Source: Trichobilharzia regenti
Taxonomy: Eukaryota; Platyhelminthes; Trematoda; Strigeidida; Schistosomatidae
Direction of reading: 5' to 3'
DNA: 64,000 nucleotides
NCBI GenBank assembly: GCA_944472135.2
Contig: OX235265.1
Span: 41,451,459-41,515,458, forward strand
Shown: in pieces, positions 1-11,165 of the stretch
How the letters are laid out: each line of letters opens with the position of its first letter
Position numbering within the stretch: position 1 is the stretch's first letter
Notes under the pieces: generated by a model
The model's database searches: none
What the model was told of the DNA's origin: nothing
Seen by the model: only the letters and a program-made list of their open reading frames with translations
Program-made: the position numbers and the translations under genes

Positions 1-85
1 TAGGGTACAACCGCTTTTACAGTAATGCCTAGATTTAAAAAATTTTTCTAATTAAGTTACGTTAATAATAAAACAGTTGTAGAGA

Positions 86-980
86 AGAAGGAGGAAGAGG
101 ATCTGGACTTCGCCGATGATATATGTCTGATTTCCCACAAACCGGAAGATATGCAAGTGAAAAGCAACAATTTGTCAGGAGAAGCATCCAGATAAGTTAG
201 GACTTCAGGTGAATATAGAGAAAACAGAGGTGATGAAGATTCCTGGCCAACACCAACAGCAGCAACAACAACAACAACAGACAACAATCAGCTAGCATAA
301 ATGGGAGGAACGTGAAAGAAACAACCTCCTTTACCTACTTGCTGACTTGGGAAGCATCGTTTCAACTACAGGCTAACGGAACTGACGAGGACATCAAGGC
401 CAGAATCGGAAAAGCAAGACAAGCTTTCATTACTCTCAAGTCTGTGTGGAGGTCAACATCACTCCTCACCATCGAAAATAAGATCCGTTTTTTCAACTCC
501 AATGTGAAGTCAGACAGTGCTACTGTAGGGATCAGAGACTTAACCAGCGCGTCATAAAGAGCATCTCAAACAAACTACAGACCTTCATTAACAGTTGTCT
601 TCGCTCAATACCACTCAAGATCAGATGGCCGGCCAGAGAAGATCAGGAACAGGGATCTCTGGGAGCGAGCGAACCAACCCAGCAGGAACCGATTGTGAAA
701 CAAATAGGCAGGAAGAAATGGAGATGGATTGGCCATACGCTGAGGAAACCATCAAGTGACATCACATGCCAGGCCACTGCTCGAGTGGAATCCGAAAGGG
801 AAGCGGCGAGTTGGTCGATAGTGGGATGATGACTTAGAGGAGGTCATGTGAAGAGGAGATGAAAACATGTGGACAGACTTGGAGTGGGGTGAAAACGGTG
901 GCAGAGAACCGAAGGCAATGGAGACGCGCAGCTGAAGCCCTATGTTCCTCTAGGAATTAAAGGGAATAATAATAATAGAA
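86..980 (+). mobile_element. SR2-like RTE LINE, 5'-truncated (RTE-A)
   Basis: This is the 3' part of a non-LTR retrotransposon ORF2. The reverse transcriptase catalytic box reads FADD at 109-120 (DLDFADDICLIS). Downstream the frame holds TDEDIKARIGKARQAF and a WRWIGH-like C-terminal motif, both typical of RTE-clade elements such as schistosome SR2. Stops and frame changes break it, so it is a dead copy. A CAG/CAA-rich stretch at 251-285 gives a poly-Thr/Gln spacer. The 3' end reads GAAGCCCTATGTTCC, then AATTAAAGGGAATAATAATAA, the usual short-repeat RTE tail. The 5' end is lost near 86, as expected from incomplete target-primed reverse transcription. Family assignment rests on remembered motifs, not a search. 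Confidence 0.8.
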
Positions 981-1789
981 CAAGAGATAAACAGTGAAGA
1001 GTTACTCTTTTCAGAGTATACTCCATCATTACTTCATCAGTATAAACGTATACATAATTTGTTTTCATAGCAAAAAAAGGAATGCTTTCCAGGGACGTGT
1101 CAATAAAACTGTACGATCAGCGTAGTGTCATCTAATTTACTTACTTAATTTTCCCTTATTTTCCCTGATATATTAATGTTACTTTATTCTGTAATTTATA
1201 ATCTTTCAATTGTTATGTAAAACCTACAGTTTGATTGACGTGTCTTTAAAAACATCCTTTTTGTTGCTATGAGACTAAATTGTATATATGCGATTATACA
1301 GCTTTAGAGAATGATGTCACTGAGGTGAGTAACTCTTTGCTGAATGCCTCTTCCTTTATATGACCATATGTTTGTTTTGCTATTGAATGTTTTGAAAAAA
1401 AGCATTAAGTTATCTAATGTATCAACTTTCTCACTATTCTTGTTCTGTTGTGTGTGATAATAATAATCAGCTCTGAATTCATCACTTTAAAATACTGTCA
1501 GAATTTGACGTCAATCGAGTGAACACAAATAGTTTGATATCTAAGTAGTTATCAAGTATATTCATGATTTAAAACACATTTGAATCTTAGCAAATTCATA
1601 TCACTTCAATAGCACTTAAGTGGTTTTAGAGTCATTCATGCTTCAGGCTATGAAACATTTATATTATAGGCAAGGGTATGACATAAAATCAATCACTATC
1701 TGTGTCACTGCAAAGTAAATTTACGTAATTGTAGATAAAAATGCGATAAATATTTTTTTATCATGTTTCTTTGAGTTCCGAGTAAAACA

Positions 1790-1990
1790 CAGGGGGTGGG
1801 TGTGTATTTTAACTTCTAAATTTGAAGTTCCAGTAGCAGTGGTGTTACTTTTTACATGGTAGGGCTGCTAGACTTACGTCCCACGTTCTCTCTTTACAGG
1901 GGTTACTACCGACCAAGAAAGGTTCAGGAGTGCACCGACTGGGTATCGAAATCCTGACTACATGCTTAGTTAGTGAGAATTCAACTGCTG
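1790..1990 (-). mobile_element. Degenerate tRNA-headed SINE (SINE-A)
   Basis: The segment aligns by eye with the better SINE-A copy at 5288-5522: a GAAGTT...GTAG start, a GGGCTGCTAG block, a TCTCTTTAC block, a GGGTATCGAAATCCTGACTAC block (the old box B region) and AACTGCTGTG at the end (the old box A region). It is heavily diverged and certainly inactive. It could instead be a fragment of the parent LINE that shares this body. Confidence 0.4.
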
Positions 1991-2524
1991 TGATATTTTA
2001 TCATTAAGAGTGGAGACGTCTTTCGCCGGTTTAAGCACTTAGTTCATAGCCAAAGAGTCCGTGTAAGTGAGTTAAAACAGACTGATTGTTGATATAATTA
2101 TGGTTAAGTAGATTAGCTTTGATTTGAGCAAAAATATTATAGTAAACCACACCATTAAATGGAAAATTACTATTATATTTGTAGTCCCTACTGAGATATA
2201 AGATCTTTGTTTTAACTCAAGAAATTATCTTGTCTGTAATCTTCTTTTCAATATTGTAATCCAGAATTTATAAGTAAGTAAGAATAATTTATTCTAGTGT
2301 TCAAATGGACGATGATTTCCTCGTAGTGAACAGAATATATATGAAGTGGATTAATGAGATTATTGTTAATAAAATAAGTCTTAAAATCTTTTCGAAAACA
2401 ACCGAGCATAGAAATCTATAATTTATCAACCTTCTGATCTAAGTGTACTTACATTCTCATCATTTCAAGGATAGTATCACATATATGGTCTATGAATAGG
2501 TTCGCGTTGTCTCTGTCTGTCTGT

Positions 2525-3355
2525 TTTTGACATAGAACTATGCACTGATGTGCACCAGTTCAAATCGCCACACTCCATGTACCACACAAAGCAACAGAAG
2601 AAAGTAGAAGAAATGCGTAACAAAGGCAGTAAACAGAGGTATGAGACAAAGGAATATTAATAACGAAGAACAAAACAGTTTCATTGGAAATCATAAGTCA
2701 CAAGGAGTGGATGCATCTGCGCCAGCCATTGACAAAGATCACTTTGAGCCATATCACCAATTGTTTCCAACCATTGGTTTTTACCGTCCCGAGGACCCCA
2801 ACCAAGAAGTCTACACCTTCCTACGTGGCTTAGACTAACTGTTGTGGATTTCATCGACTGGTGCCATGTTTTGGTTTGACCGCCACTAGCTAGCTCTTTT
2901 CCACCCTAACCCTATATCAGCTAACATTGCTTGTTGTCGAGGTAGGCGATGACTAGGCATACTTAGCACATGTCCTAACTATCTCAGTCGATGTAGCTTC
3001 ACAGCCTCGTCGGTTGATTTCCTTTTCTTACCTAGCACTCGACGGATGCCTCACCTCAATATTTTTCACCTTATTATATCACTTCGCACAGGAGATAGAA
3101 TGCAGGCGCCTGTGATCAAAGACAGCTAATGTTTTCATATCCTCTACTCTCAATGACCAGGTCTCACAGCCAAGGAGGAGGACGGAGTGGACTGATGAGC
3201 AGTACACCCGCCATTTGGTCAATAGTCGGATATCTCGTCTACGCTAGAGACGGCGTAAACTGGCAAATGCGAAACGAGCCCCCTGTATCCGTGCTGAGAT
3301 TTCGTCAGAGATCAACCCGTTGGGGCTGATGATACTTCCCAAATAAGTGTTACTG
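2525..3355 (-). mobile_element. RTE-clade LINE fragment, second family (RTE-B)
   Basis: Reading the minus strand from 3355 down gives YLGSIISPNGLISDEISARI, a segment continuing to RRRDIRLLTKWRVYCSSVHS, then LLLGCETWSLR. This is the post-palm/thumb part of an RTE-type reverse transcriptase. Below it come a degenerate RWLGHVLRMP-like motif and 3' UTR sequence also seen at 24.7, 26.6 and 55.2 kb (GTGTGCTACATGGAGTGTGG-like). It is distinct in sequence from RTE-A. The 5' end is cut at about 3355, exactly where an oppositely oriented RTE-A fragment begins. Frame breaks make it non-functional. Confidence 0.7.
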
Positions 3356-3695
3356 AAGATCAAATGGCGAGAAGGAACTAGTAACAAGAAACTCTGGCCA
3401 CAAACCAACCAAGAGCCAATTGGTTGGCAAATATGTAGGAGAAAATTGAGATGGGTCAGGCATACGCCATCGAGGAGGTCATCGAATGACATCGCGCTCG
3501 AGTGGAATCCCAATGGGAATCGATGAGTGGCTTGTCAGTTTGAGGGTGACATCAAGGAGACCGTGTGGCGAGGAGAAGATGAAATTATAGTCAATCGTTG
3601 ACCTATCTGATGAGAACAGCACCAAACAGAATAAAGTGGAGATGTGCTGTTGAAGCCCTGTTTTCCGCTCGGAACCCAAGGGAATAATAATAATA
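3356..3695 (+). mobile_element. RTE-A (SR2-like) 3' end fragment
   Basis: The plus strand matches the last part of RTE-A: an LRWVRHT-like motif (elsewhere WRWIGHT), then LEWNP, then a tail GAAGCCCTGTTTTCC followed by GGGAATAATAATAAT. Only the terminal ~340 bp survive. It abuts the minus-strand RTE-B head to head near 3355, giving a composite joined at the two truncated 5' ends. Confidence 0.65.
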
Positions 3696-4504
3696 TCATA
3701 ATACTTTTTAGCATGTATGTTAGACATCCATTTTCGTCAAAGCTTTGCCACTAAAGTTTAATGTTTTCGATATCTTGTTTTTTTAAGACACATTAGAAGG
3801 GAGGGTGAACCAGATTACCTATTGCATTCTTAGAGGTAGTGCTGTTCATACATGAAGTAACGTCTTCAGAGGCTCATTATTTAGCCTCAATAACAGTTTA
3901 TCAAGTGATCAAGTTTTAGAATCCATTGCACATAGGAAAATGAACTAGACAGATGAATGATTCCTGTTCAGCGGCTTATGAAATTTCGCCTAAATCACAG
4001 GTTTCTTAAAGTCACGAAAATTTAATCTACTATGGCAGGTGATAAGTTTGTTTTTAACTTTCATGACCCAGAAATCCTTCAGAAAAGGATTTCGTGAATA
4101 TATCATCCATTTCCTTTCCTCATTTGTTAATTTCACTGTTTTAAGCGCCATCTATCTTCTGAGTTTAAAGTTTCAGGAGAAATAAACGAATATTCTGATA
4201 CTCCAAATGAAGTTGTTTCTTAAAAAATAAAACATGTGTCCAGAGTAAGTATAATTTTCCCGATTAATAATTTTACATTCATCCGACAAAACATTCTCTG
4301 AATTGTTCTAGAGGTTTATACATTCCGCTTTAATCCATCCCTATATTTTCAATGCATGAAAAAGACAACTGAGCCGATCTCTCATTTACTCTACATACAT
4401 CTATTAGGCTTGTGAATATTACAGGTGATGTATAATTTTCAAGTTTTTTTTGTGCCTATCGCAACCCAAGTCAATGAATTCGACTCACACTTAATAAAAG
4501 ATGA
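3696..4504. other. No gene seen, 3.7-4.5 kb
   Basis: AT-rich sequence with short ORFs only. No domain, RNA gene or clear repeat was recognised. Confidence 0.4.
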
Positions 4505-4670
4505 ATATTTTTCACAGGATTTCATCATGGGCTGACAATGGTTAGAGAACCATTGGATACCTGGCAGTCCCAGACTAAGACGAAACAGCTGTCCAGAACT
4601 CTCATGCTTTTCAGTGGTTCTCTAACAGCTGTCAACTCATGATGAGATTCCGTGCAAACCAACACTTAAA
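4505..4670 (+). mobile_element. Fold-back hammerhead-SINE remnant (SINE-C)
   Basis: Two arms face each other: GGATTTCATCATGGGCTGAC...AGAGAACCATTGG at 4516-4556 and its inverted counterpart, CAGTGGTTCTCTAAC...TCATGATGAGATTCC, at 4611-4652. Between them lies the second half of the hammerhead motif found at 58610 (AGTCCCAGACTAAGACGAAAC, then AGCTGTCCAG). The first core strand (CUGANGA) is missing and stem II has a C-A mismatch, so no active ribozyme is expected. It looks like an inverted dimer of SINE-C 3' ends with the centre deleted. Confidence 0.6.
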
Positions 4671-4987
4671 CACAAAAATATCTTTCTCTGGAGATGAAAG
4701 TGACATCCATGGTACAAATGTAAGAACAAATGCGAACAAAAGCGCCGGTATGTAAACACCACTAAACCATTCAGCTCAGAGAATACAAAACCGCCAAGAA
4801 ACTTCCATCATTATCTCAAAGTTTTATTGTATTCCAACTGCAAATAACAGGTAAAATTTTAAAATTCCAGAAGGCTATAATGAGAACACTTTTGCGCCTT
4901 CACACGAATCCACTACATGACTCTCATTTTTATCTAGATATGATGTTAGCAAATTTTTGGGTACAGGTTTATCAGTTAGAGTTTACA

Positions 4988-5187
4988 TTCTTCGGTGGCA
5001 CAGTGGTTAGGACTCTCGCCGACCATGCACATGGTCCGGGGTTTGATCCCTTGCCGACGCACACCCGATGCCCATGGTCGGTCTGCTAAATCTGGGCTAC
5101 CGATATCACATGCTGAAAAATTCCATACTTGTATCAAAAATACTGTGTGGAATCAAGCTATAATAAAATTAAAAATTTTTAAAAATT
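4988..5187 (+). mobile_element. tRNA-headed SINE with CR1-type tail (SINE-B)
   Basis: The head is tRNA-like: GGTGGCACAGTGGTTAGGAC fits a box A and GGGGTTTGATCCC a box B of an RNA polymerase III internal promoter. The tail reads TGCTGAAAAATTCCATACTT, then GTATCAAAAATACTGTGTGG, then AATCAAGC. The 3' end of the CR1-like LINE at about 8690-8760 carries a very similar sequence. A LINE with that tail is therefore the likely mobilising partner (inference). Two other copies lie at 28.1 and 45.1 kb. It is not a tRNA gene because no cloverleaf continues past the head. Confidence 0.75.
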
Positions 5188-5287
5188 AAAATATTTTCTC
5201 TTCGTACGAGAAAATATGAATCATTGATTGGAAAAACTTTAAACCTCTTCTATAAAAATATTTCTCCTAAGCTTTTGTTTATCAACA

Positions 5288-5522
5288 TTTTTTTCCTCAC
5301 GTTCTCAATGGAACATAGGGCTTCAAGCTAGAGGCTTGAAGTTTCTGTAGGAGTGTTAATTTTTACAGGATGGGGTTGCTAGCCTCATGACCAACCTTTC
5401 CTCTTTACCATCATTATTTCTGGCTTAGCGAGGTAAAGGAGTTCGTCGCCGGCCGGGAATCGAACCCTGGACCATGTGCATGGTTGGCGAACTTCCTAAC
5501 CGCTGTGCCACCAACGCACTTA
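5288..5522 (-). mobile_element. tRNA-headed SINE with SR2-type tail (SINE-A)
   Basis: On the minus strand it starts with the same tRNA-like head as SINE-B (GGTGGCACAGCGGTTAGGAA; box B GGGTTCGATTCCC). It then has a different body (GGTAAAGAGGAAAGGTTGG, GCTAGCAACCCC) and ends TTGAAGCCCTATGTTCC. That end matches the last coding/3' bases of the SR2-like RTE at 936-952. It lies tail to tail with the SINE-B at 4988-5187. Confidence 0.75.
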
Positions 5523-6979
5523 TGAACATTAACTGTGTGCTGATTTAAACGTCAAAAGAAAGCAATGTATGTGGCCGATTCCTTTTAATCATCAGTTGTC
5601 AAAAAACTAATGTTTTGAGAATGATGATCATTACATCCTTGTGGATCTTCCATCTTTATTCTCAATATCAATTCACCTGAGATGCACTACTAAGCAGGAA
5701 TCTAGATTTTTCGCGTACATAAATATCCATGAGAATAAAGTTGTAATGAGTGTAATTAAAAATGTTTTCGGGCATATTATTTTACATCTCAAAGCTGCAG
5801 AAAATTGAAAAATGAGCGGATTGGCAGTAAGACATGAGAGATAAGTTGATTTTATGTAAGTAAGTAAGAAAGTAAGTGAACACATAATCACAAATTACTG
5901 CTGTCTTCAAAATCCTAACATTACAAAGCAAAACAGTCTACAGCAGTTTCTTTTACCTACTAAAAATTATCCTAAGTGATGGGGAGTTTAACTTGAATAT
6001 TTTAAGCAATATTTGAATCAACTTCTCTTTAAATCTGCAGTTTAGCACTGCCTACTACCAGTTGACATATACAAAATGTGATGTAATCATTTAATGAATA
6101 GGTACTTGCAAATGTACTCTGTTGAAGAAGGTCTTACAAAGTTACTCTCAATGTTCAACATTTTGTATTTGTCATAAAACAATTTATTATTATTATTATT
6201 GTGTGACTAACTTTCAAAAGAAGAGGATGATGAAGAAGATGAACAGTAACATTTTAAAAAATTTTTGATACTGTCATTAAATTTTTATTAATTTATTTTT
6301 GTTTATAATACTTATGAGAATCTTAATTTCAAAAAGTCAAAACAAATACGATCAGTTTTTGTTTTCTTTTAAGAGCAATGAATGCTTTTCGATTACCATA
6401 AAATTTGTTGACTAACATTCGAAGTCAATAAAATGAAGAATGTCAGTGTGTGGTTAAGTGAAATTTATTTATTTATTTATTTATTTAGTTTTTACGCCAA
6501 ATCAACACTGTTTTTGTCTTTTATTTTATTTTTGTATACGTTCGTTCACTTTCATATGGCAAAATGTAATGAAACATGGAAAACCATTAATGTCAACGAA
6601 TACACCGTATAAAGATTTGAATAAACACATATTAAACATGAAAGTAGATCGTAGTCTATACCACATATTCTACATTCCACTACGTAAAAAATGTCTCACA
6701 AATTTATTTACTACTTACTTCATAATCACGTGTTACATTTTTCTTGGTAGATAAAACAATTCAGTAATATATAGTAAGACAATAAAATTAAGCTTTATGT
6801 ATGTATGTATGTATTGAAGTATTTATTTTATCAAGTTAACTTTTACTCACAACTAACAAACATAAATATTTCAAAAAATATGTGATTACTTCAAAGGTAG
6901 TTTTACGATTAAAAACATCGTGGTCTTTGTAACATAATAAGAAGAAGAATAAGGACTACTTACTTAGTGAGTAATATTG
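5523..6979. other. No gene seen; (TTTA)n and (TATG)n
   Basis: No supported gene. Microsatellites: TTTA repeats at about 6463-6487 and TATG repeats at about 6793-6813, plus short ATT runs near 6185-6200. ORFs here owe their length to the repeats. Confidence 0.45.
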
Positions 6980-8765
6980 TACCTGCCGTTTGAAAGGACA
7001 TCAAAGTTGTACCTATACCCAAATTATCTACTGGAGCATGTGTCAAATTTAAACCCATTACTATTACCTCTCCTTTTTTGAAAACTATGGAGAAATTACT
7101 TTTGCTTAGTCTTGTACCTTCACTTAAAAAATCCTTCAATGACCCTAAACAATTTGCCTATAAGCACAGTAGAAGCACTTTAGATGCGGCTGCTGTCTTT
7201 ATATCATAACATTGCTTCCAGTCTAGACAAGGAGGCTGAATTTGTTCGTTGTGCCTTCCTAGACTATGCATCTGCTTTTGACTCGGTCCCTAGGGACATC
7301 TTATTAAATAAACTTGCTGCAAGTCAAACAGAATGTTGGGCCGTTAACTGGTTACAGTCCTATTTCTCAGAAAGAAAGCAGTACATCGTGTATAAAGGGA
7401 AGTCTTCCACTTCAATGCCTAATGAAGCTGGTGTCCCTCAAGGCGCTGTCCTTTCTACATTGCTTTTTTCTTTCTTCTTGCATGACTTGCCTCACTCTGA
7501 TGAAATAAACTTTGTGAAGTACGCCGATGACTTAACAGTTTCAATGGCTGTTAACTCCCAGCTTGATTGTACCAAAATAAATAGCTTTCTGTCGGGAGTC
7601 AGTAAATGGTCTGAGTCTAACGGTCTTAAACTGAATCCTTCTAAATGTCAAACTGTTAATTTCAGCTTAAGATGTAAAAGACAGTTAAAAGAAGTCATCG
7701 ATTCTCATGACAGTTGTAAGATTGACGACAATGATATAGGAATCAAATCAGAAATTAAGTATCTTGGACTTATTCTTTCTCCTGATCTCTCCTGGTCTTC
7801 CCGTGTCTTAGCGATCTCCAGTAAAATATTCCGACTGACATTTTACATTAAGAAGTTAAGGCACTCGGGTATAGCTCAACCCCTTCTCTTACGGTTCATA
7901 AACTATTGCATCCTACCTATTCTTCTTTACTAATCACCCTTATTCTCTCCTGGTTTACTTAAAAAGGACTATGTCACAATTCGTAGAATGCTGAAGACAG
8001 TCAGTAGGGTGAGTAGTGTCCCAGTGGACCGCATAGTTAACGTCGTTGTCGATAGGTACTTGACTTCGTGCAATAAATTTGATAGAGGAATTTTGTCTTA
8101 CTTGGAGCATCCACTTTACCCTCAAATTTCACCTTGCATTTCCTCAGGTAGAACAAGAAGTAACTTCAGAAAACTGTATGCTCGCACATCTAAGTATAGA
8201 AATTCTATGATACCATCCTTGGCACGTATTTTATGTGATGAAAACAGTGTTGGGCAACAATTAACTAACCTTTTTTCATCTAGTAAATAAACAATTTCCT
8301 CTATCCATCCTTATATACCTTCAAGTTTTACTTTTATTATTTTTATGGTCCTGTTGCTTCTTTGTTTTACTCTCATAATTGCAAGCACCAACTTATCTCC
8401 ATGACGGCTGTAATCTTTGTTTTTCCCCTCACCATATCATGTAAAGAGAACATTATATTCAATATTTTTAAACATGCTAGGATTTCTTTACCACATTGCC
8501 AATACTGTGTGACACAAGCCAACGGCAATTTTCACTTGTATTCTTATTATTATTACCCTAGCTGTTATCATTATTATTATTTCCATTTTATATACTGCAA
8601 GTTTCTGACATTACCCCTATTGTAAATGTGGAAGATTTTCTGTGTGATTAATTTTATTTATAATTTGAGGAAATTAGATGGAATATTGTGATTAATGCTG
8701 AAAATTCCATTCTGTATCACAAGTACTGTTTTTGGAATGAAGTAAATCATTATTATTATTAGTTT
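6980..8765 (+). mobile_element. CR1-like non-LTR retrotransposon, 5'-truncated
   Basis: About 1.8 kb of a jockey/CR1-type LINE: the RT finger/palm region, a C-terminal domain, a 3' UTR and a tail. Around 7145-7200 the frame gives QFAYKHSRSTLDAA, a standard RT motif of these clades. The 3' end (about 8690-8765) reads TGCTGAAAATTCCATTCTGT, TCACAAGTACTG, GGAATGAAG, then ATTATTATTATT. This is the same tail as SINE-B. A decayed relative lies on the minus strand at 25.5-26.4 kb. The endonuclease and any ORF1 are absent. Confidence 0.8.
7184..8290 (+). pseudogene. CR1-like reverse transcriptase, one in-frame stop
   Basis: This is the RT of the surrounding LINE. Motifs in order: FLDYASAFDSVP (finger/palm, first catalytic Asp), GVPQGAVLS, and YADDLTVSM with the catalytic YADD at 7520-7531. 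Then come a W-rich SKWSESNGLKLNPSKCQ thumb region, KYLGLILSPDLSW and a C-terminal GLLKKDYVTIRRMLKTVSR segment. The frame is open from 7184 to 8290 except for one TAA at 7931-7933 (PILLY-stop-S). A frame change near 7175 separates it from the upstream QFAY motif. So few lesions suggest a young copy. It catalysed target-primed reverse transcription in its intact parent. Confidence 0.8.
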
Positions 8766-9629
8766 AGTCTTTCACTTTAAAGCTTCAGCGCTGTCGACGC
8801 ATTAATTGTAAGGAAAGTCTTAACGTTGAATGCTTTAAAACTCGAGCTAGATGAGGCTTCAAAAAGTCAGAAGACTAAACAGTCTTTAAATATATATATA
8901 GGCTGAAAATTGCATTAAAAGGTCTAAATTTTCTTTGAAATGATAATGGTCGTATTATTTAGTTGGTAACATTATTATTTATCCTTAACTTTAAAATGCT
9001 TTGACAGATCTTGTGAACAACAGTCACTGAAGATATAAATGGATGGACAGGAAGATTGCTATTATCCACACATCATACTGTAAAAAAGAGTACTTAAATA
9101 TCCTGTGTTGTGTAATTATGCACACTGAGAAATAAATCCACCTAAACGAACATAAGAGCCCATATATGCTTTTAAAAATCAGCTTATATTGTCATAAGAA
9201 ATCGAGAGATATCTTAGATGTGTATAAAAAGTGGTAACTTTGAAATGATAATAAATATTGTAGGTATAACTCAGCCTAGTTCAAAATGAATTACGCTGAC
9301 AGCTTCGAATGAAATTATTACAAAATAATCTTTTTTATTTAGTAAACTCAAATAAATAAAATTAGTTTACTTTAATATCTTAATGTTCACACATCACTAG
9401 TAGTAAAACCCTACTTTCAGTTATTAATCTGTGTATTCGATTTCTGAAAGTATAACCATAAGTAACAAAACTGACTTCATCTAGATTTGAACACGAGTGT
9501 CATAGTACCGATGCTGACAGAGTATGTCAAACTAAACCTTGCTTATAGATATCCTTGTAGTATTCGTAGTTAATTGTCTATATTGCAGCTTTGATAGTTC
9601 AGGCAAAGTCCTTTTTGACTTTACAAGAG
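8766..9629. other. No gene seen, 8.8-9.6 kb
   Basis: AT-rich sequence with a short TA run near 8890. Nothing was recognised. Confidence 0.4.
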
Positions 9630-9850
9630 ATTCTGGGAAAATTCTTCTCGAGCTCTCTTCCAACCTGATCCTGCGTCAGCTAACATCGCCCGTTGACGAA
9701 GACGATGGCTAGGCATGTGCAGTACATGTCCTAACCATCTTGATCGGTGTAACTTCACAACCTCCACCAAATCCGAACCTAAATATTCCTCACCCTATTA
9801 TACCACCTAACAAGAAAGATAGAACGCAGGCTTAACGCTGATAAATATCC
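9630..9850 (-). mobile_element. RTE-B fragment
   Basis: A short block (CAGCTAACATCGCCCGTTGA, GATGGCTAGGCATGTGCAGT, ACATGTCCTAACCATCTTGA) matches 2920-2990 and 26910-26990. On the minus strand this is the ...LGHVLxMPxH... C-terminal region of RTE-B. Both ends are truncated and the sequence is diverged. Confidence 0.6.
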
Positions 9851-10920
9851 CATAGATAAACTATTATTAAGAACAGCGAAACAGTAACCATGTTGTTTTT
9901 TTAGATACTTGAGTCTAAAATTAGCTTTTTAGACAGCTCTTTAACTTCATTTTTATATCAAGCTTGCCATGGGTATACTTACTTGCATTTTTTAATTAAA
10001 AACCTTGTTAGGTATTTTAGATACTTTAACCATTATCAGTTTTACTGTTAACCTGAACTCTAGTTTTGAAACCTTTCACAACGAAATACTATACCTTTTT
10101 TAATGACACATTGGCTGAAGCATGTTTTTTAAAGATGTACTTCTATTTTTGAGCGAATTCACAATAGAGCTTGAAAATTTAGTACTAAAAATTGCTTAAA
10201 AACAAGATCTTCGTCTATCAGTCTAAAGCCTTCGCATTTGAAATTATTGCTAATAAGCTTCAAGAAGTTGAAGAGGCGTAATCAAAACACACTTTTAGTT
10301 ACATTTAGTTTGTAAACATATATTCTCATCATATTCATGAGTTACACAAAACAAAGGAGTTGTGTTCTGCACACAATACAAACCGTCAATTTATGACTTA
10401 TAAAGCTCCAAATTCCAGTAGTATGTCATGTGAAATTAATTACTTATTGTTATTTCGTCTACTGAAATAAAATTACGCATTACACTAATACTCCTCTTTA
10501 TCGTAGTAGAAGTTGACTGGCTGAACTGATAAGCAAACTGATAAAGGTTTTCTTGATATTTCATTAGTAAAGAAGGTGTATGTAAGCTATACTCAGTGAA
10601 AAGTAGTTGAACACATGAACCACTGAACACCAAAAAAAACACTGAATTTATTGACCTTTGCTAAATATGATTACTAGATTACTGTAAATAGTAAGAAGTA
10701 TTGTGTAGAAAATTATTGAATAATAGAGAATGACAGATACTGCAAATATTTCATTCTAAAGGATGTCTAGAATTTTTAGTTTTCATACTCTATGTAAGAA
10801 AAATTACAATTCTTAACAGCTGGTAATTTTATAGCCTTTACAGATTATATGACCGAGTTCAACTGTTAAGTATGAATATATATACATGTAACCACCATTT
10901 TGCTCAGTAGTCACCTAAAA
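9851..10920. other. No gene seen, 9.9-10.9 kb
   Basis: AT-rich sequence with short ORFs of no recognisable content. Confidence 0.4.
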
Positions 10921-11165
10921 AGTGCGCCGGTGGCACAGCGGTTAGGACGCTCGCCGACCATGCACATGGTCTGGGGTTCGATTCCCGGCCGGCAACGAAC
11001 TCCTTTACCTCACTAAGCCAGAAATAATGATGGTAAAGAGGAAAGGTTGGGCATGAGGCTAGCAACTCCATCTCGTAAAGATAATCACCACCGCTACAGA
11101 AACTTCAAGCCACTAGCTTGAAGCCCTATGTTCCACTGAGGAACGTGGAAGAAAAGAAGGAAGTC
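10921..11165 (+). mobile_element. tRNA-headed SINE with SR2-type tail (SINE-A), best copy
   Basis: The head begins GCGCCGGTGGCACAGCGG; box A is TGGCACAGCGG and box B GGTTCGATTCC, both close to RNA polymerase III consensus. The body includes TAATGATGGTAAAGAGG and GAGGCTAGCAACTCC. A small hairpin CTTCAAGC-CACTA-GCTTGAAG precedes the tail GAAGCCCTATGTTCC, which is shared with the SR2-like RTE. This is the cleanest of three SINE-A copies in the window. Mobilisation by the RTE machinery is inferred from tail identity. Confidence 0.78.

Noticed and set aside
10921..10995. Functional tRNA gene
   Set aside because: Has box A and box B but no complete cloverleaf, is repeated with a shared body and tail, and is therefore a SINE head. 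The same reasoning applies at 4988, 28130, 45055, 49150-49225, 58533 and 62465.
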